From assembly GCA_903919615.1 (NCBI GenBank), contig CAIXIX010000281.1:1-48505 (forward strand): a stretch of DNA of 48,505 bases. The letters are read 5' to 3'. Numbering within the stretch: position 1 is the first letter of the stretch; every line of letters begins with the position of its first letter. Both the position numbers and the translations under genes were made by a program. Positions 1-8,797 of this stretch are shown in pieces. This stretch comes from an uncultured Chthonomonas sp. (GTDB lineage Bacteria > Armatimonadota > Chthonomonadetes > Chthonomonadales > Chthonomonadaceae). The notes below the pieces were generated by a model. It was not told the origin of the DNA. It ran no database searches and saw nothing but the letters and a program-made list of their open reading frames with translations.

Positions 1-80
1 CAGCGCTTGTGGCCGGGCAGCGGCTCGAGATTCGGCACTAACTGGAAGCCAATCTCTTGTACGTAAATTGGCTCGATCAA
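1..80 (-). CDS. possible 5' part of an unknown CDS running off the left edge
   Basis: On the minus strand a reading frame runs without a stop from about position 115 off the left edge. A TTG at 80-78 preceded by a GAGGT Shine-Dalgarno-like stretch (spacing about 5) would start a peptide beginning MIEPIYVQEIGFQLVPN and ending LPGHKR at the edge. The residue mix looks like real protein (balanced hydrophobic, charged, Pro and Gly residues). Only about 26 residues are visible, and another frame on the plus strand is also open here, so this is a weak call and no function can be given. Confidence 0.28.
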   Translation of the reverse strand, partial: MIEPIYVQEIGFQLVPNLEPLPGHKR

Positions 81-215
81 CGGTGACCTCGGAACGTGTA
101 AATTGGGCTGGTATACTCATATCCGAACCGGTTTGCAGTATCGTCTGGATATGCTCCGCCTGGAGTATCTATATACGTATTGGCATTGGAGATCTCGGTG
201 ATAAGAAATACACAC

Positions 216-1193
216 ATGTGCTTTAGAGCTATCGTTAGCGTGGCCGCGGGCATGGCTGCGCTTTGCGCCTCACCAATTGCTCGAGCATGGGATGCAACCG
301 GCCATATGCAAGTGGCAGACATAGCCTGGTCACAGTTGACGCCTGGAGCTAAACGGCAGGTTGCTGCAATCTTAAAGGCTGGTGACCCGGCGTTCCGCCC
401 GACAAGCGACGCAGACGCGGACGTTCGCGATGCATTTCGTCGCGCCTCAACATTTGCCGACGTTATCAAAGGTGACCGGAACACGCAGTACGAGTCCATA
501 ATCGCAGATATGAATCTCACGTTTTTCAAGACCGAAAAACCAAATCCCGCGAACAACGAGCACGCCCTTTGCAAGACCTGGCACTATTACGATGTACCTG
601 TGCGCGATAAAGGTAAGCACACGCCGGAGGATTCTAACGCTTTGAACGCCCTTGCGCTGGCCCGAGAGAAACTCGCTGGCCTTGCGTCATCAAGTTCGCA
701 CGATCAAAAAATGGAGTGCTGGTGGCTCTACTGGATTGAACACATTGTCGGAGACTTGCATCAGCCGCTTCACTGTGTTTCGAGTTTCGAGTTTTTTCCT
801 GAAGCAGGCGATGCCGGTGGAAACCGACTGACGGTAACCGATCCAGATCGACCAGATCGGCCAACTCGGCTGCATGGCTACTGGGACGCCGGCATAACCC
901 ATGCAATCGCTAAAGACCGAGCCGACGGGCTACCCGTTACCTACGACGCAATTACGGCCAGGTGGCGGGCCGATTCCTCACTTGCGCCTTCGCCTGCAGA
1001 TTCTGCCAATCTGAACGTAGAACAATGGATCAAGAAAGGCGCCGCAACAGCGGATAGCTCTGTCTATGATGGATTGAAGCAGGGCGGCACGCTTGGTGCA
1101 GACTATCTGCCGAAGCAAATTACCTTGAGCCGTAAATTGGCGGTTCTGGCTGGAACGAGGTTGGCTGCAATTCTCAACGGAATGCTCAAGTAA
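216..1193 (+). CDS. secreted S1/P1-family nuclease
   Basis: Zinc-dependent nuclease of the S1/P1 family, which cleaves single-stranded nucleic acids and often removes 3'-phosphates; it acts outside the cytoplasm. The protein starts with a signal peptide ending ARA, followed by the Trp that forms the mature N-terminus and first zinc ligand (W25 from the ATG at 216), then H30 in the WDATGH motif. Further ligands are visible in FADVI, KTWHYYDV, the EHIVGDLHQPLHC cluster, GDAGGN and LHGYWD, in the family order. Length of about 325 residues is normal. An in-frame TTG at 180 would add 12 residues before the signal peptide; I prefer the ATG at 216 because the signal peptide then has a standard n-region. 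The next gene follows after 40 bases on the same strand, so the two may be co-transcribed. A nutrient or phosphate scavenging role is inference. Confidence 0.93.
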   Translation: MCFRAIVSVAAGMAALCASPIARAWDATGHMQVADIAWSQLTPGAKRQVAAILKAGDPAFRPTSDADADVRDAFRRASTFADVIKGDRNTQYESIIADMNLTFFKTEKPNPANNEHALCKTWHYYDVPVRDKGKHTPEDSNALNALALAREKLAGLASSSSHDQKMECWWLYWIEHIVGDLHQPLHCVSSFEFFPEAGDAGGNRLTVTDPDRPDRPTRLHGYWDAGITHAIAKDRADGLPVTYDAITARWRADSSLAPSPADSANLNVEQWIKKGAATADSSVYDGLKQGGTLGADYLPKQITLSRKLAVLAGTRLAAILNGMLK

Positions 1194-1232
1194 TGAACAG
1201 AATTCATTAGATCTTTGGGACAAAACAACGCA

Positions 1233-1970
1233 ATGATTGAGCTGAAGCTTCGATCTCGAACATCTGATGGAACTGTCACGATCGAGACTGTGAGGATTTC
1301 GCCTTCTGCGCTCGCCGTGATCGTATGCGATATGTGGGATCGGCACTGGTGCGTTGGGGCCACAAGTAGGGTAGATACTATGGCGCCTGTCATGAACTCG
1401 AGCCTGAAACGCCTTCGAGATGTTGGCGCGCTCATTATCCATGCTCCCAGCGACACCATGAAGTTCTACTCGGGCTCCCCGGCTCGCGCACGTGCCGTAG
1501 AAGCGCCGATGGTTGAGGCTGGCTGCGATCTAACATCGTGGCAACGTCTCGATGCTTCCTTTGAGGGCGAGCTGCCAATCGATGATTCGGACGTCGGATG
1601 CGATGATGTCCCGGTGTGTGTGATACCAGAGGTGATGCCGTGGTCTAGGCAACACCCCGCAATCGAAATAGCGGATGCAGACGCAATAACGGAGAGCGGA
1701 CAGCAGGTTCATAACCTGCTTGAGCAGTACGGAACGGAATTGGCGCTCATCATGGGAGTTCACACAAACATGTGTGTTCTCGGTCGGTCCTTCGGTATTC
1801 GCAGCCTTGTTCGGGCTGGCCGCCGCGTTGCGCTCGTTCGCGACCTTACCGACACGATGTATTGCAGCCGCATGTCTCCGTTTGTGTCGCACGAAATGGG
1901 CACTCAGCTAGTTATACAGCACATTGAAACGCACTGGAGCCCGAGTATCGACAGCGCTGAGCTATTTTAA
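1233..1970 (+). CDS. isochorismatase-fold cysteine hydrolase
   Basis: Cysteine hydrolase of the isochorismatase-like superfamily (nicotinamidases, carbamoylases, isochorismatases). Seen directly: the early beta strand with the catalytic Asp in VIVCDMWD (D33), the later motif GVHTNMCV carrying the nucleophile Cys (C181 by my count), and the following helix and LVRDLTDTMY segment typical of the fold. The substrate cannot be told from sequence; no nicotinamidase metal motif stands out. The start could be a TTG at 1215 or the ATG at 1233; I chose the ATG as neither has a strong Shine-Dalgarno sequence. It follows the nuclease gene closely on the same strand and converges with the MFS permease gene, whose end lies only 20 bases away. 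No signal peptide, so cytoplasmic. Confidence 0.85.
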   Translation: MIELKLRSRTSDGTVTIETVRISPSALAVIVCDMWDRHWCVGATSRVDTMAPVMNSSLKRLRDVGALIIHAPSDTMKFYSGSPARARAVEAPMVEAGCDLTSWQRLDASFEGELPIDDSDVGCDDVPVCVIPEVMPWSRQHPAIEIADADAITESGQQVHNLLEQYGTELALIMGVHTNMCVLGRSFGIRSLVRAGRRVALVRDLTDTMYCSRMSPFVSHEMGTQLVIQHIETHWSPSIDSAELF

Positions 1971-1990
1971 CGAAAGTGAATACGCGTCCT

Positions 1991-3355
1991 TTATAGCTGT
2001 TGCTCAACTGCAGCGACAACGACTTCTACCCGAGCATCAGCCGAGGCAATGTCATTCGAACGTGGCCTTCTTAGAAGCAGCGCGAACGCTGCGCCGATAA
2101 TCATCAGCGCCGAAGCCATATATAATCCGGGTCCAAAATCCCCTCCAGAGCGCTTTCTTATCTCACCCATTAACATAGGGCCAACAAAGCCGCCGAGGTT
2201 ACCTACCGAATTGATTAGCGCGATACCACCTGCGGCAGCACGAACGCCCATCAAGTTCGAAGTCGCAGCCCAGTAAGAACCTGCCGCGATACGTTCCCCG
2301 AGCGCATTGAGCGCTAATGCCGCTACCAGCAGGCTGGCAGTCGGCGCGTGTGCAGCCACAATAAAAGCGACGCCCGCGAGGAGATATCCTGCCGCTACAT
2401 GATAACGACGGTTGCCTGTTCGATCGGAGTGGCCCGCAGCCAGCGTCATCGCGATGGCGCCAACGATCGCTGGAATGATCAGGCTCATCGAAACACGGCT
2501 GTCGGACCAGGCTCCAGCGCTCAGAGATTTTATTATCTGCGGGGCGAAAAAGCCTACTGCATTGCCTCCTGTGGCAGTCGCAAAGAAAACAATGCACAGC
2601 ACGAGTATCCGCTTGTCTGCAAATGGATTTCGCATGGAGATGTGCTGAACCTGATCCAGCATTCGTGCATCCTCGTTCAACTTGCCGACGATCCACTGCT
2701 TTTCTTCACTCGTGAGCCATTTCGCATTCTCGGGTTTGTCCGGCAGCAGCAACCACACAGCGACGCCTAACAGAACCGATGGAATGCCCTCCACAAGAAA
2801 TAGCCATTGCCATCCTCGAAGGCCGATTTTCCCGGTAAGATTGAGCAGCATGCCTCCAAGGATTGGGCTCGCGAGAGCAAAAACAGCCTGCATAGATAAG
2901 AAACGCGCCAGAGCCCTCGCGCGCGCTTGCCCGGGAATCCAGTATGTAAAATAGAGGACAATGCCGGGGTAGAAGCCAGCCTCAGCAATACCGAGGAAAA
3001 ACCTAAGGGTGCAAAACTGAGCAGGAGTCTTGATCAGCATCATGCACGCAGAGAGAATCCCCCAGGAGATCATGATCCGAGCGATCCACCGACGCGCACC
3101 GGTTCGCTCCATAATCAGATTGCTTGGAACTTCAAACAGGAAGTAGCCAATGAAGAACACACCGAATCCAAAGCCGAAAACGACATCGGAGAAGTGCAGA
3201 TCACCCCGCATCTGGAGTGCTGCATAGCTCACGTTTGTACGGTCAATGATGCAGAAGGCGTAGAGAAGCGAAAGAAAGGGAATGAGTCGAGAGTTAACTT
3301 TTCGCAGCGCTGAGTCCGCGATGCGCTGTTCACGTGAGACTGCTTCGTCTGCCAT
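1991..3355 (-). CDS. MFS permease, anion:cation symporter type
   Basis: Twelve-helix major facilitator permease of 454 residues. The N-terminal pattern (DRTNVSYAALQM, then a GYFLFEVPSN segment and LGIAEAGFYPGI) is that of the ACS family, whose members carry sugar acids, tartrate, phthalate or other organic anions with protons. The loop after helix 2 has the ERTGARRW signature, and a long charged loop (EEKQWIVGKLNEDA) separates the two halves. The ATG at 3355 has a good GGAGGG Shine-Dalgarno sequence just upstream. It lies 47 bases downstream of the carbonic-anhydrase-like gene on the same strand, so both may be one transcript. A hexuronate or other sugar-acid substrate would fit the glycoside hydrolases nearby, but that is inference from position. 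Confidence 0.9.
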   Translation of the reverse strand: MADEAVSREQRIADSALRKVNSRLIPFLSLLYAFCIIDRTNVSYAALQMRGDLHFSDVVFGFGFGVFFIGYFLFEVPSNLIMERTGARRWIARIMISWGILSACMMLIKTPAQFCTLRFFLGIAEAGFYPGIVLYFTYWIPGQARARALARFLSMQAVFALASPILGGMLLNLTGKIGLRGWQWLFLVEGIPSVLLGVAVWLLLPDKPENAKWLTSEEKQWIVGKLNEDARMLDQVQHISMRNPFADKRILVLCIVFFATATGGNAVGFFAPQIIKSLSAGAWSDSRVSMSLIIPAIVGAIAMTLAAGHSDRTGNRRYHVAAGYLLAGVAFIVAAHAPTASLLVAALALNALGERIAAGSYWAATSNLMGVRAAAGGIALINSVGNLGGFVGPMLMGEIRKRSGGDFGPGLYMASALMIIGAAFALLLRRPRSNDIASADARVEVVVAAVEQQL

Positions 3356-3402
3356 GCGCCCTCCATTTGAGAAGGCAAGTTAGTGAGAAGGTGTGCCGTA
3401 CG

Positions 3403-4023
3403 CTAAGAACTGCGCAGGTCGACAAATCGCACGGTACCGTCGCCGTGCACTTCTGCCCGGTAAACAAGCACTGGAATCTGGGGAACGAGCCTTGCTATAA
3501 TCTTGAGCGCCTCGAGCGCATCTTCGTGCTGCTGACGTTCTATCTCGGAAACGGATGCATCTGGGAGCAGTCTCTTGTAGTGCGCACAAACAGAATCGGA
3601 TGGACCACCAGGACCGGCGCCATGAAACAGAAGCACGATCTCTTCGATCTGGTGTGCTTCAATGAGGAATTTCAGTTCGCGCTTTAACTGGTCTGTTCGA
3701 ATATCGAAGGTGCCAATGCCGAGGCAACCTGGACCACCTGGAGCATATAGTCTGTCATAATCAACCACGCCGAGCTTTTGTTCGAGAAACTCGTCTATGC
3801 TCTTTTGTAGTCGCCCATCAGAGCATGCTACTACCAGCGTGCTTGGCCGCCTGCGTCTCCACGTATACGCGCCTGAAAACACAACTCTCGGAGAGTTCCC
3901 GGGATCATTAAGCTGACGATGAACATCAGCATGATCCGACGAACTGTGAGTTTCTGCGGAAGGTCTGTTGTTGACTACTTGTAGCTCAATCAATCTTGGT
4001 AGTATGTTCCTTTCATGGCACAT
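3403..4023 (-). CDS. beta-carbonic-anhydrase-like protein with degenerate zinc site
   Basis: Protein of 206 residues with the beta-carbonic anhydrase core: a beta strand leading into ACSDGR (C67, D69, R71, the zinc Cys and the Asp/Arg dyad of the family) and a later strand ending in LLFHGAGPGGP (H134). In true beta-carbonic anhydrases the pattern here is HxxC, giving the third zinc ligand; this protein has Gly where the Cys should be (position 137). The enzyme may therefore be inactive, bind metal differently, or belong to a divergent subfamily. The first 50 residues look poorly conserved and the true start may be internal. The gene is divergent from the GH29 gene and upstream of the MFS gene on the same strand. 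Function unknown; do not assume CO2 hydration. Confidence 0.7.
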   Translation of the reverse strand: MCHERNILPRLIELQVVNNRPSAETHSSSDHADVHRQLNDPGNSPRVVFSGAYTWRRRRPSTLVVACSDGRLQKSIDEFLEQKLGVVDYDRLYAPGGPGCLGIGTFDIRTDQLKRELKFLIEAHQIEEIVLLFHGAGPGGPSDSVCAHYKRLLPDASVSEIERQQHEDALEALKIIARLVPQIPVLVYRAEVHGDGTVRFVDLRSS

Positions 4024-4024
4024 C

Positions 4025-4054
4025 TCGACGGAATCGCTCCCATGAGATTATAAT
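4025..4054 (+). promoter_or_regulatory. candidate sigma70-type promoter for the GH29 gene
   Basis: A perfect -10 hexamer TATAAT (4049-4054) lies 18 bases after a weak -35 (TCGACG, 4025-4030). It would give an untranslated leader of about 130 bases before the GH29 start at 4191. The same spot also reads TATAAT on the minus strand (4052-4047), so it could serve the divergent carbonic-anhydrase-like gene as well, although no good minus-strand -35 is seen. Confidence 0.4.
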
Positions 4055-4190
4055 ACGCCTACTGCGAGTTGATCGTTACAGGCACATAAGCCCTGTGCAC
4101 GTTGCAGTGCTTGCACATTCTACCAGATTTTACAGGCGATACCGGCCGTTGCTTTGGCCGGCAGAACCTGTAAGCCAACGGGAGTCGAAA

Positions 4191-5966
4191 ATGGCATTAA
4201 ATCTACGCAATACCGCAGTTGTGTTGCTGCTGACCGCGACACTTACCGGAGCCAACAAGCTACCGGCATGTGCACAGGACTCAGTGGATCCGCATGCAAC
4301 TGAAACGAAACAGCAGCGTGATTCGCGCCTGAAGTGGTTGAGAGAAGCTCGGTTTGGAATGTTCATCCACTGGGGCCTATATTCGGTTCCGGCAGGCACG
4401 TGGAAAGACAAAAGGATTGGGGGAATTGGCGAATGGATTATGAATACGGCTAAGATCCCTGTATCGGAGTACGGCGCACTAGCCGCACACTTTAATCCTA
4501 CTCAATTCAACGCAGACCAATGGGCGCAAATCGCAGCCGATGCAGGCATGAAATACGTTGTCATTACATCGAAGCACCACGATGGATTTGCGATGTTCCA
4601 TTCGCTTTCCGACCCGTACAACATCTACGATGCAACGCCATTCAAACGCGATCCTATCGCCGAGCTTGCTGCTGCTTGCCGTAAGCGCGGGATAAAGTTT
4701 GGCGTTTACTACTCGCAGGCTCAAGACTGGCACCATGCTGGTGGCGCCGCCTACGGAGGTCACTGGGACAAAGCGCAAGATGGCGACATTCACGAATACG
4801 TGCGCAAGGTAGCGGCGCCTCAGGTTAGTGAACTTCTGTCTCGATACCATCCGGCTGTTCTATGGTGGGATACCCCCGTGCCCATGTCACCGGAAGATAT
4901 CCGCCTGCTCACCGCTGGTTTTGCCAAGGAGCGCGGACTAATTGCCAACAACAGGCTAGGCAACGGCGTGCCGGGCGATACAGAAACTCCAGAACAGTTC
5001 ATCCCAGCTACAGGCTTTAAGGGCCGAGATTGGGAGACCTGCATGACGATTAACGACACGTGGGGTTACAAGAGCTACGATACAAACTTCAAGTCATCGG
5101 AGACGCTATTGAGAAACCTTATCGACATCGCGTCTAAGGGTGGAAACTACCTACTAAATGTTGGACCAGACTCTACCGGTGTGATACCTCAGCCAGAAGT
5201 TGAGCGACTGCTTGAGGTAGGTAAATGGATGAAGGAGAACGGGGCGACCATCTATGGCACGACCGCCAGCCCATACAAACGACTGCCCTTTGAAGGAAGA
5301 GCGACAGTCAAGGGCAACAGTCTCTTTCTTAACGTCTTTGAGTGGCCAAAGGGCGACCTTGTGCTCGCGGGTCTCAAGACACCCGTGAGGAGCGCTCATG
5401 TCGTTGCTACGGGCGAAAAGCTGAATGTAACCGCCAGTAAAAATACAGGCATAGAGATCGTCGTGTCCAAACCGGCAAACCTCGATCCGCTGTCTACGGC
5501 GATCGAACTTAAGCTTGCTGGTCCCCCTGTCGTTGAACAGACGCAAATTGGCCTGGCGCCACGAACAGATGGTTCATTCCTGCTGGCGGCAACGGATGCC
5601 GAGTTGCAGGGCGATGCCATTAAGCTTGAAAACGAGAATATCGGCTTCTGGACCAATGCGGCCGAAGCGCCCTTCTGGAAGATCAAGGTCCCGGCCGCCG
5701 CCGCAGGTAAGTTCACAGTTAAGCTCGAGATTGCATGTGAGCCTGGCAGCGCCGGGTCGACCTATGAGATACAGGCAGACGGTAAGCGGATGCCCGTAGT
5801 GGCGCATGTTGAAGCAACTCGCTCTTGGCTAGATTACCATGTCGTGTCGCTTCCCGGCTCCATTACGCTTACAGAGGGGGATCATACCATTCGTGTAAAT
5901 GTTCTCTCGATGCCGCATGGAGCCGTTATGAACTTGAAGAACATCCAGCTAACGCCGATGCATTAG
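4191..5966 (+). CDS. secreted GH29 alpha-L-fucosidase with C-terminal beta-sandwich
   Basis: Retaining alpha-L-fucosidase of family GH29, which frees terminal L-fucose from glycans. From the ATG at 4191 (Shine-Dalgarno GGAG, spacing 9) the 591-residue protein has a signal peptide ending near ACAQD, then the GH29 barrel: REARFGMFIHWGLYS, YVVITSKHHDGFAMF, the nucleophile Asp in VLWWDTPV (D227), and SKGGNYLLNVGP. After residue 400 the GH29 C-terminal beta domain follows, and from about residue 445 a second beta-sandwich of carbohydrate-binding-module style (FWTNAAEAPFWKIKVP ... EGDHTIRVNV). The frame is open further upstream to 3996, but that part has no protein-like character. The gene converges with 5963-8632 and the two stop codons overlap. 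Export places its action in the periplasm or outside. Confidence 0.95.
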   Translation: MALNLRNTAVVLLLTATLTGANKLPACAQDSVDPHATETKQQRDSRLKWLREARFGMFIHWGLYSVPAGTWKDKRIGGIGEWIMNTAKIPVSEYGALAAHFNPTQFNADQWAQIAADAGMKYVVITSKHHDGFAMFHSLSDPYNIYDATPFKRDPIAELAAACRKRGIKFGVYYSQAQDWHHAGGAAYGGHWDKAQDGDIHEYVRKVAAPQVSELLSRYHPAVLWWDTPVPMSPEDIRLLTAGFAKERGLIANNRLGNGVPGDTETPEQFIPATGFKGRDWETCMTINDTWGYKSYDTNFKSSETLLRNLIDIASKGGNYLLNVGPDSTGVIPQPEVERLLEVGKWMKENGATIYGTTASPYKRLPFEGRATVKGNSLFLNVFEWPKGDLVLAGLKTPVRSAHVVATGEKLNVTASKNTGIEIVVSKPANLDPLSTAIELKLAGPPVVEQTQIGLAPRTDGSFLLAATDAELQGDAIKLENENIGFWTNAAEAPFWKIKVPAAAAGKFTVKLEIACEPGSAGSTYEIQADGKRMPVVAHVEATRSWLDYHVVSLPGSITLTEGDHTIRVNVLSMPHGAVMNLKNIQLTPMH

Positions 5967-8632
5967 GGCCGCTTCATGAGCCAAATCTCAGAAACGATGG
6001 TGCCCCAGCCACCCGTGTTGCGCCATTGTTCTACTGAAACTCGGTCACCATTCGCCACATCTGGCATCTTTTGAAAGCGAATGGTGACCGATCCTGTTTT
6101 TGTCTCCTGCGCAGGTATCTCGAAGGTGTACATTTCCGGCTCAGCTACGGGTACCGAAACAGCCGGCGCGATCAAAGCGCCATTCGCATAGATGTTCTCT
6201 GCCTTTTGGTTCATCCTCTCGCCGTAGCGCCCCTGGTACTTGGGTCCAACAAGCGTAACTCGGATTTTGTAATGTGCTGTAGGATCCAGCCCCTCATACT
6301 TAAATGCGACCCCGTCCTTCTCATCCTGGGTGGAACACATCGTCTTCTGGCTGCGTGTACACATCTCCGACATCATTCCCGAGACGAGCGGCTGACCAAA
6401 ATCGTAAGGATACCCATTCACAAGGTGGGGCATCTTTTCATAGGTGCCACAGTTGTCGTAGAATCCGCCTGGGCCGGGGTTCTCATAATCTGCGATGAGT
6501 GACAGCATTTCCCTGCGCTCTTCTTCTTTCGCTACGGCAGCGCGTGCGAGCTGTCTCTTAATCCAACCTAGCCCTATGAAGTCATGGTCGAGGCTATAGA
6601 TACCCTCACTGCGGAGACCATAGATTTGATTGCTCTCTTCACCATACCGGATTGCCTCGGCTCTCAACTGCTTCTGTTGATCAGATTCCGTCTGTGAATT
6701 CAGTAGCTTTTCGGACTCTGTTATTGCCGGGAGCGGATTGGCGGCGGAAAGCGCCACAGTGATCCTGTGCTGCACAGCGTCGCGAAGCTCCATCTGTGCC
6801 TTAACCGTGAGCGCTGTATGCAGATCGATCGCGGCTTTCTGGCGATGCTCCAACCAGAGCCACGCAGCTTTTCGGCGAAATGCCGGCATCTTGCCGCCTG
6901 CGGTTTTCACAAGGTCATAGTATTTGCGCAGTGAAGCACGTGAAGGGAGCGGGTTTGAAGGGTCATCCTGCAGGTACTGTTCCAGGGACAGCAGCGCCTG
7001 ATGCATCTCTGGCGCCGCTTCCGGGCCGAACCAGGTTGTGCAGTACTCAGCGAGAATCGAGTCTAAGGAACGCTGTGGATCCCACAGCAAACGCTGCCAC
7101 ATCCACTGATTGAAATGATCCTGCGTGCCGCTCGAATGGGTGCAGTCTCCAATGCCGTACCGTACGGTTTCACCAAACATTTTGTAGTAGAACCTGGGCC
7201 ATGCAAAGAACGAGAGACGATCATAAACTAAGTTCAGGTATCTGTCTGGCATTCGCTCATAAATCTCATGTCCCCAGTGCGGTGGATGGTTTCCATCCTT
7301 GTCTGGCCTTGGGTATGCCTGAACGTATCCGAATTCAGAATAGCGCCAATGGGTTAGTTCGTTGTAGAAAACGATGTCTTGCTGCGGCGGTAACTGGTGC
7401 AAGATCTCATGCAGATAGCGGCTGGTTGGACCGAATCCCGGAAAGCGAAACAGGTCCATTCGGTGTGTCTGCCTGTGTCCAGGCTGCCAGGACATCGCGT
7501 CGGAGCCCGGTCCATAGCAAAATGCACGCATCCAGGTTCTAGGCTTTTCCTGGAGATACTGAAATATGGCTTCATCGCTTGCGTTTTCGAACTTCTGGTT
7601 CGTAACAAAGATCTCTGTTTTGGGATGGTACTTATGAATAATCGCGGCCTGATCTTCACATAGCCGAATGAAAACTCCGCCAAACGGCTTGCACTTGTCG
7701 CACTCACAGCCTCCGCCATCGCCTCCTACCAGTCGCACGTAGTCATAGTCCGGGCATTTCTTAAAGAACTCTTCGCATTGTGCAAGCAGCGCTGCCCGTG
7801 CAGCTGGGATAGATGGGCACAGATAGCCAGATCTGCCGATCGATTCGCTGGCCTGCCATTCTGGTGGGCCGGAACCTACATTCGGGGTGTAATGAAACAA
7901 GGTTTTCATACCGAATGCTGCCAGGACTTTCCTTGTGGGATCTGACCGCTCCGGCCCACCTACTTGAATTACGTTTGCACCCGCAAGTATCGTATCTGTA
8001 ACCGCATGTTCAAACTCTTTTTCGGTCCATTTGCGTGCATGGCCTTTTTCGAGCAGGACATTACTCTGCCCTATCTGAGTTCCGCGCACCTCAAATGCCG
8101 GCGCCGTGCGAATGGATAGATCTGGAGGAAATGATACGCTGCCTGGTGCGAATGTAGCGCGTCGTAGCAGTTCGCCCACCGCATATACAGTTCCCCGGTC
8201 GTCTACGCCCGCTGCAAGTACTCCGATCCCACGGTCCGATGGAATCGATTGCAGCAGAAACCCCTCAGGTCCGGGTTCAATCTGCGTGAGTGGAGGTATT
8301 CTGAGCTTCTTGAACGATGTGGCGATGCCCTCATGGTGTTCCGGTATTCCAAGCAAGATATGGATTGACTTAACATTCGGCGTCTCTGGTTGCCCAATAA
8401 TCTTCTCCTGCTGGATAGAGGCGCTTACTCCCGCGATCTCCTGCAGCCGCGCTAGAAGCAGGCGAGCGGCATTTCGTTCAACCTGGCTCGAGTTCCTGCC
8501 AGTTTCTATCACAACGGTTTGACCGCTGGTTTGACGAACCCGGGCTTCTCCAGTTGAAATTACGAGTGCCGCCGCAGCGCATGCAATCAATACCATCACA
8601 ACCCCCAATGACCAACGATAACGTTTGCGCAT
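5963..8632 (-). CDS. secreted GH67/DUF4838-like glycan-active protein
   Basis: Exported protein of 889 residues with an N-terminal hydrophobic signal or anchor (SLGVVMVLIACAAAALVIS). Residues about 35-175 resemble the small alpha/beta domain found before the catalytic barrel in alpha-glucuronidases and hexosaminidases (NAARLLLARLQEIAG ... GTVYAVGELLRRATF). The middle part looks like the DUF4838 barrel: note the Cys-rich loop GGGCECDKCKPFGG and a Trp-rich stretch around YEWM-like motifs of this group (NQWMWQRLLWDPQRS). The last 150 residues form a beta-sandwich (GLDPTAHYKIRVTLVGP ... GTIVSEIWLM). Function is probably hydrolysis or binding of a glycan, substrate unknown; catalytic residues cannot be assigned with confidence. 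Its TAA stop overlaps the TAG stop of the convergent GH29 gene. A minus-strand TATAAT at 8672-8667 may be its -10 element. Confidence 0.75.
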   Translation of the reverse strand: MRKRYRWSLGVVMVLIACAAAALVISTGEARVRQTSGQTVVIETGRNSSQVERNAARLLLARLQEIAGVSASIQQEKIIGQPETPNVKSIHILLGIPEHHEGIATSFKKLRIPPLTQIEPGPEGFLLQSIPSDRGIGVLAAGVDDRGTVYAVGELLRRATFAPGSVSFPPDLSIRTAPAFEVRGTQIGQSNVLLEKGHARKWTEKEFEHAVTDTILAGANVIQVGGPERSDPTRKVLAAFGMKTLFHYTPNVGSGPPEWQASESIGRSGYLCPSIPAARAALLAQCEEFFKKCPDYDYVRLVGGDGGGCECDKCKPFGGVFIRLCEDQAAIIHKYHPKTEIFVTNQKFENASDEAIFQYLQEKPRTWMRAFCYGPGSDAMSWQPGHRQTHRMDLFRFPGFGPTSRYLHEILHQLPPQQDIVFYNELTHWRYSEFGYVQAYPRPDKDGNHPPHWGHEIYERMPDRYLNLVYDRLSFFAWPRFYYKMFGETVRYGIGDCTHSSGTQDHFNQWMWQRLLWDPQRSLDSILAEYCTTWFGPEAAPEMHQALLSLEQYLQDDPSNPLPSRASLRKYYDLVKTAGGKMPAFRRKAAWLWLEHRQKAAIDLHTALTVKAQMELRDAVQHRITVALSAANPLPAITESEKLLNSQTESDQQKQLRAEAIRYGEESNQIYGLRSEGIYSLDHDFIGLGWIKRQLARAAVAKEEERREMLSLIADYENPGPGGFYDNCGTYEKMPHLVNGYPYDFGQPLVSGMMSEMCTRSQKTMCSTQDEKDGVAFKYEGLDPTAHYKIRVTLVGPKYQGRYGERMNQKAENIYANGALIAPAVSVPVAEPEMYTFEIPAQETKTGSVTIRFQKMPDVANGDRVSVEQWRNTGGWGTIVSEIWLMKRP

Positions 8633-8688
8633 CTGCCAACCGATCGGCTTAGCGCCATGACTATAGATTATACAGGTAATGAATCAAA

Positions 8689-8728
8689 CGAAGAGGCAGC
8701 AGAACTCTAGAGTTCAACTGCCTCTTCG
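8689..8728 (-). terminator. hairpin terminator after the pilin operon
   Basis: An 11-bp perfect stem, CGAAGAGGCAG (8689-8699) pairing with CTGCCTCTTCG (8718-8728), encloses a loop that itself contains the palindrome AACTCTAGAGTT. It sits 70 bases beyond the stop of the small membrane protein gene and before the next minus-strand gene. The T-run is poor on both strands, so it may need Rho or act as an mRNA stabiliser. Confidence 0.6.
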
Positions 8729-8797
8729 CTTTCCTACTTTGAATTTGGACGGATGCTTCATTACGACCGATTGGTCGTACAATTTAGCTGACCCTGG

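Noticed and set aside
77-574. 165-codon minus-strand open frame
   Set aside because: It lies antisense over the S1/P1 nuclease gene and has no recognisable domain or Shine-Dalgarno sequence.
1191-1209. TAATGAA/TTCATTA hairpin after the S1/P1 nuclease stop
   Set aside because: The stem is short and AT-rich with no T-run and overlaps the stop codon; too weak to call a terminator.
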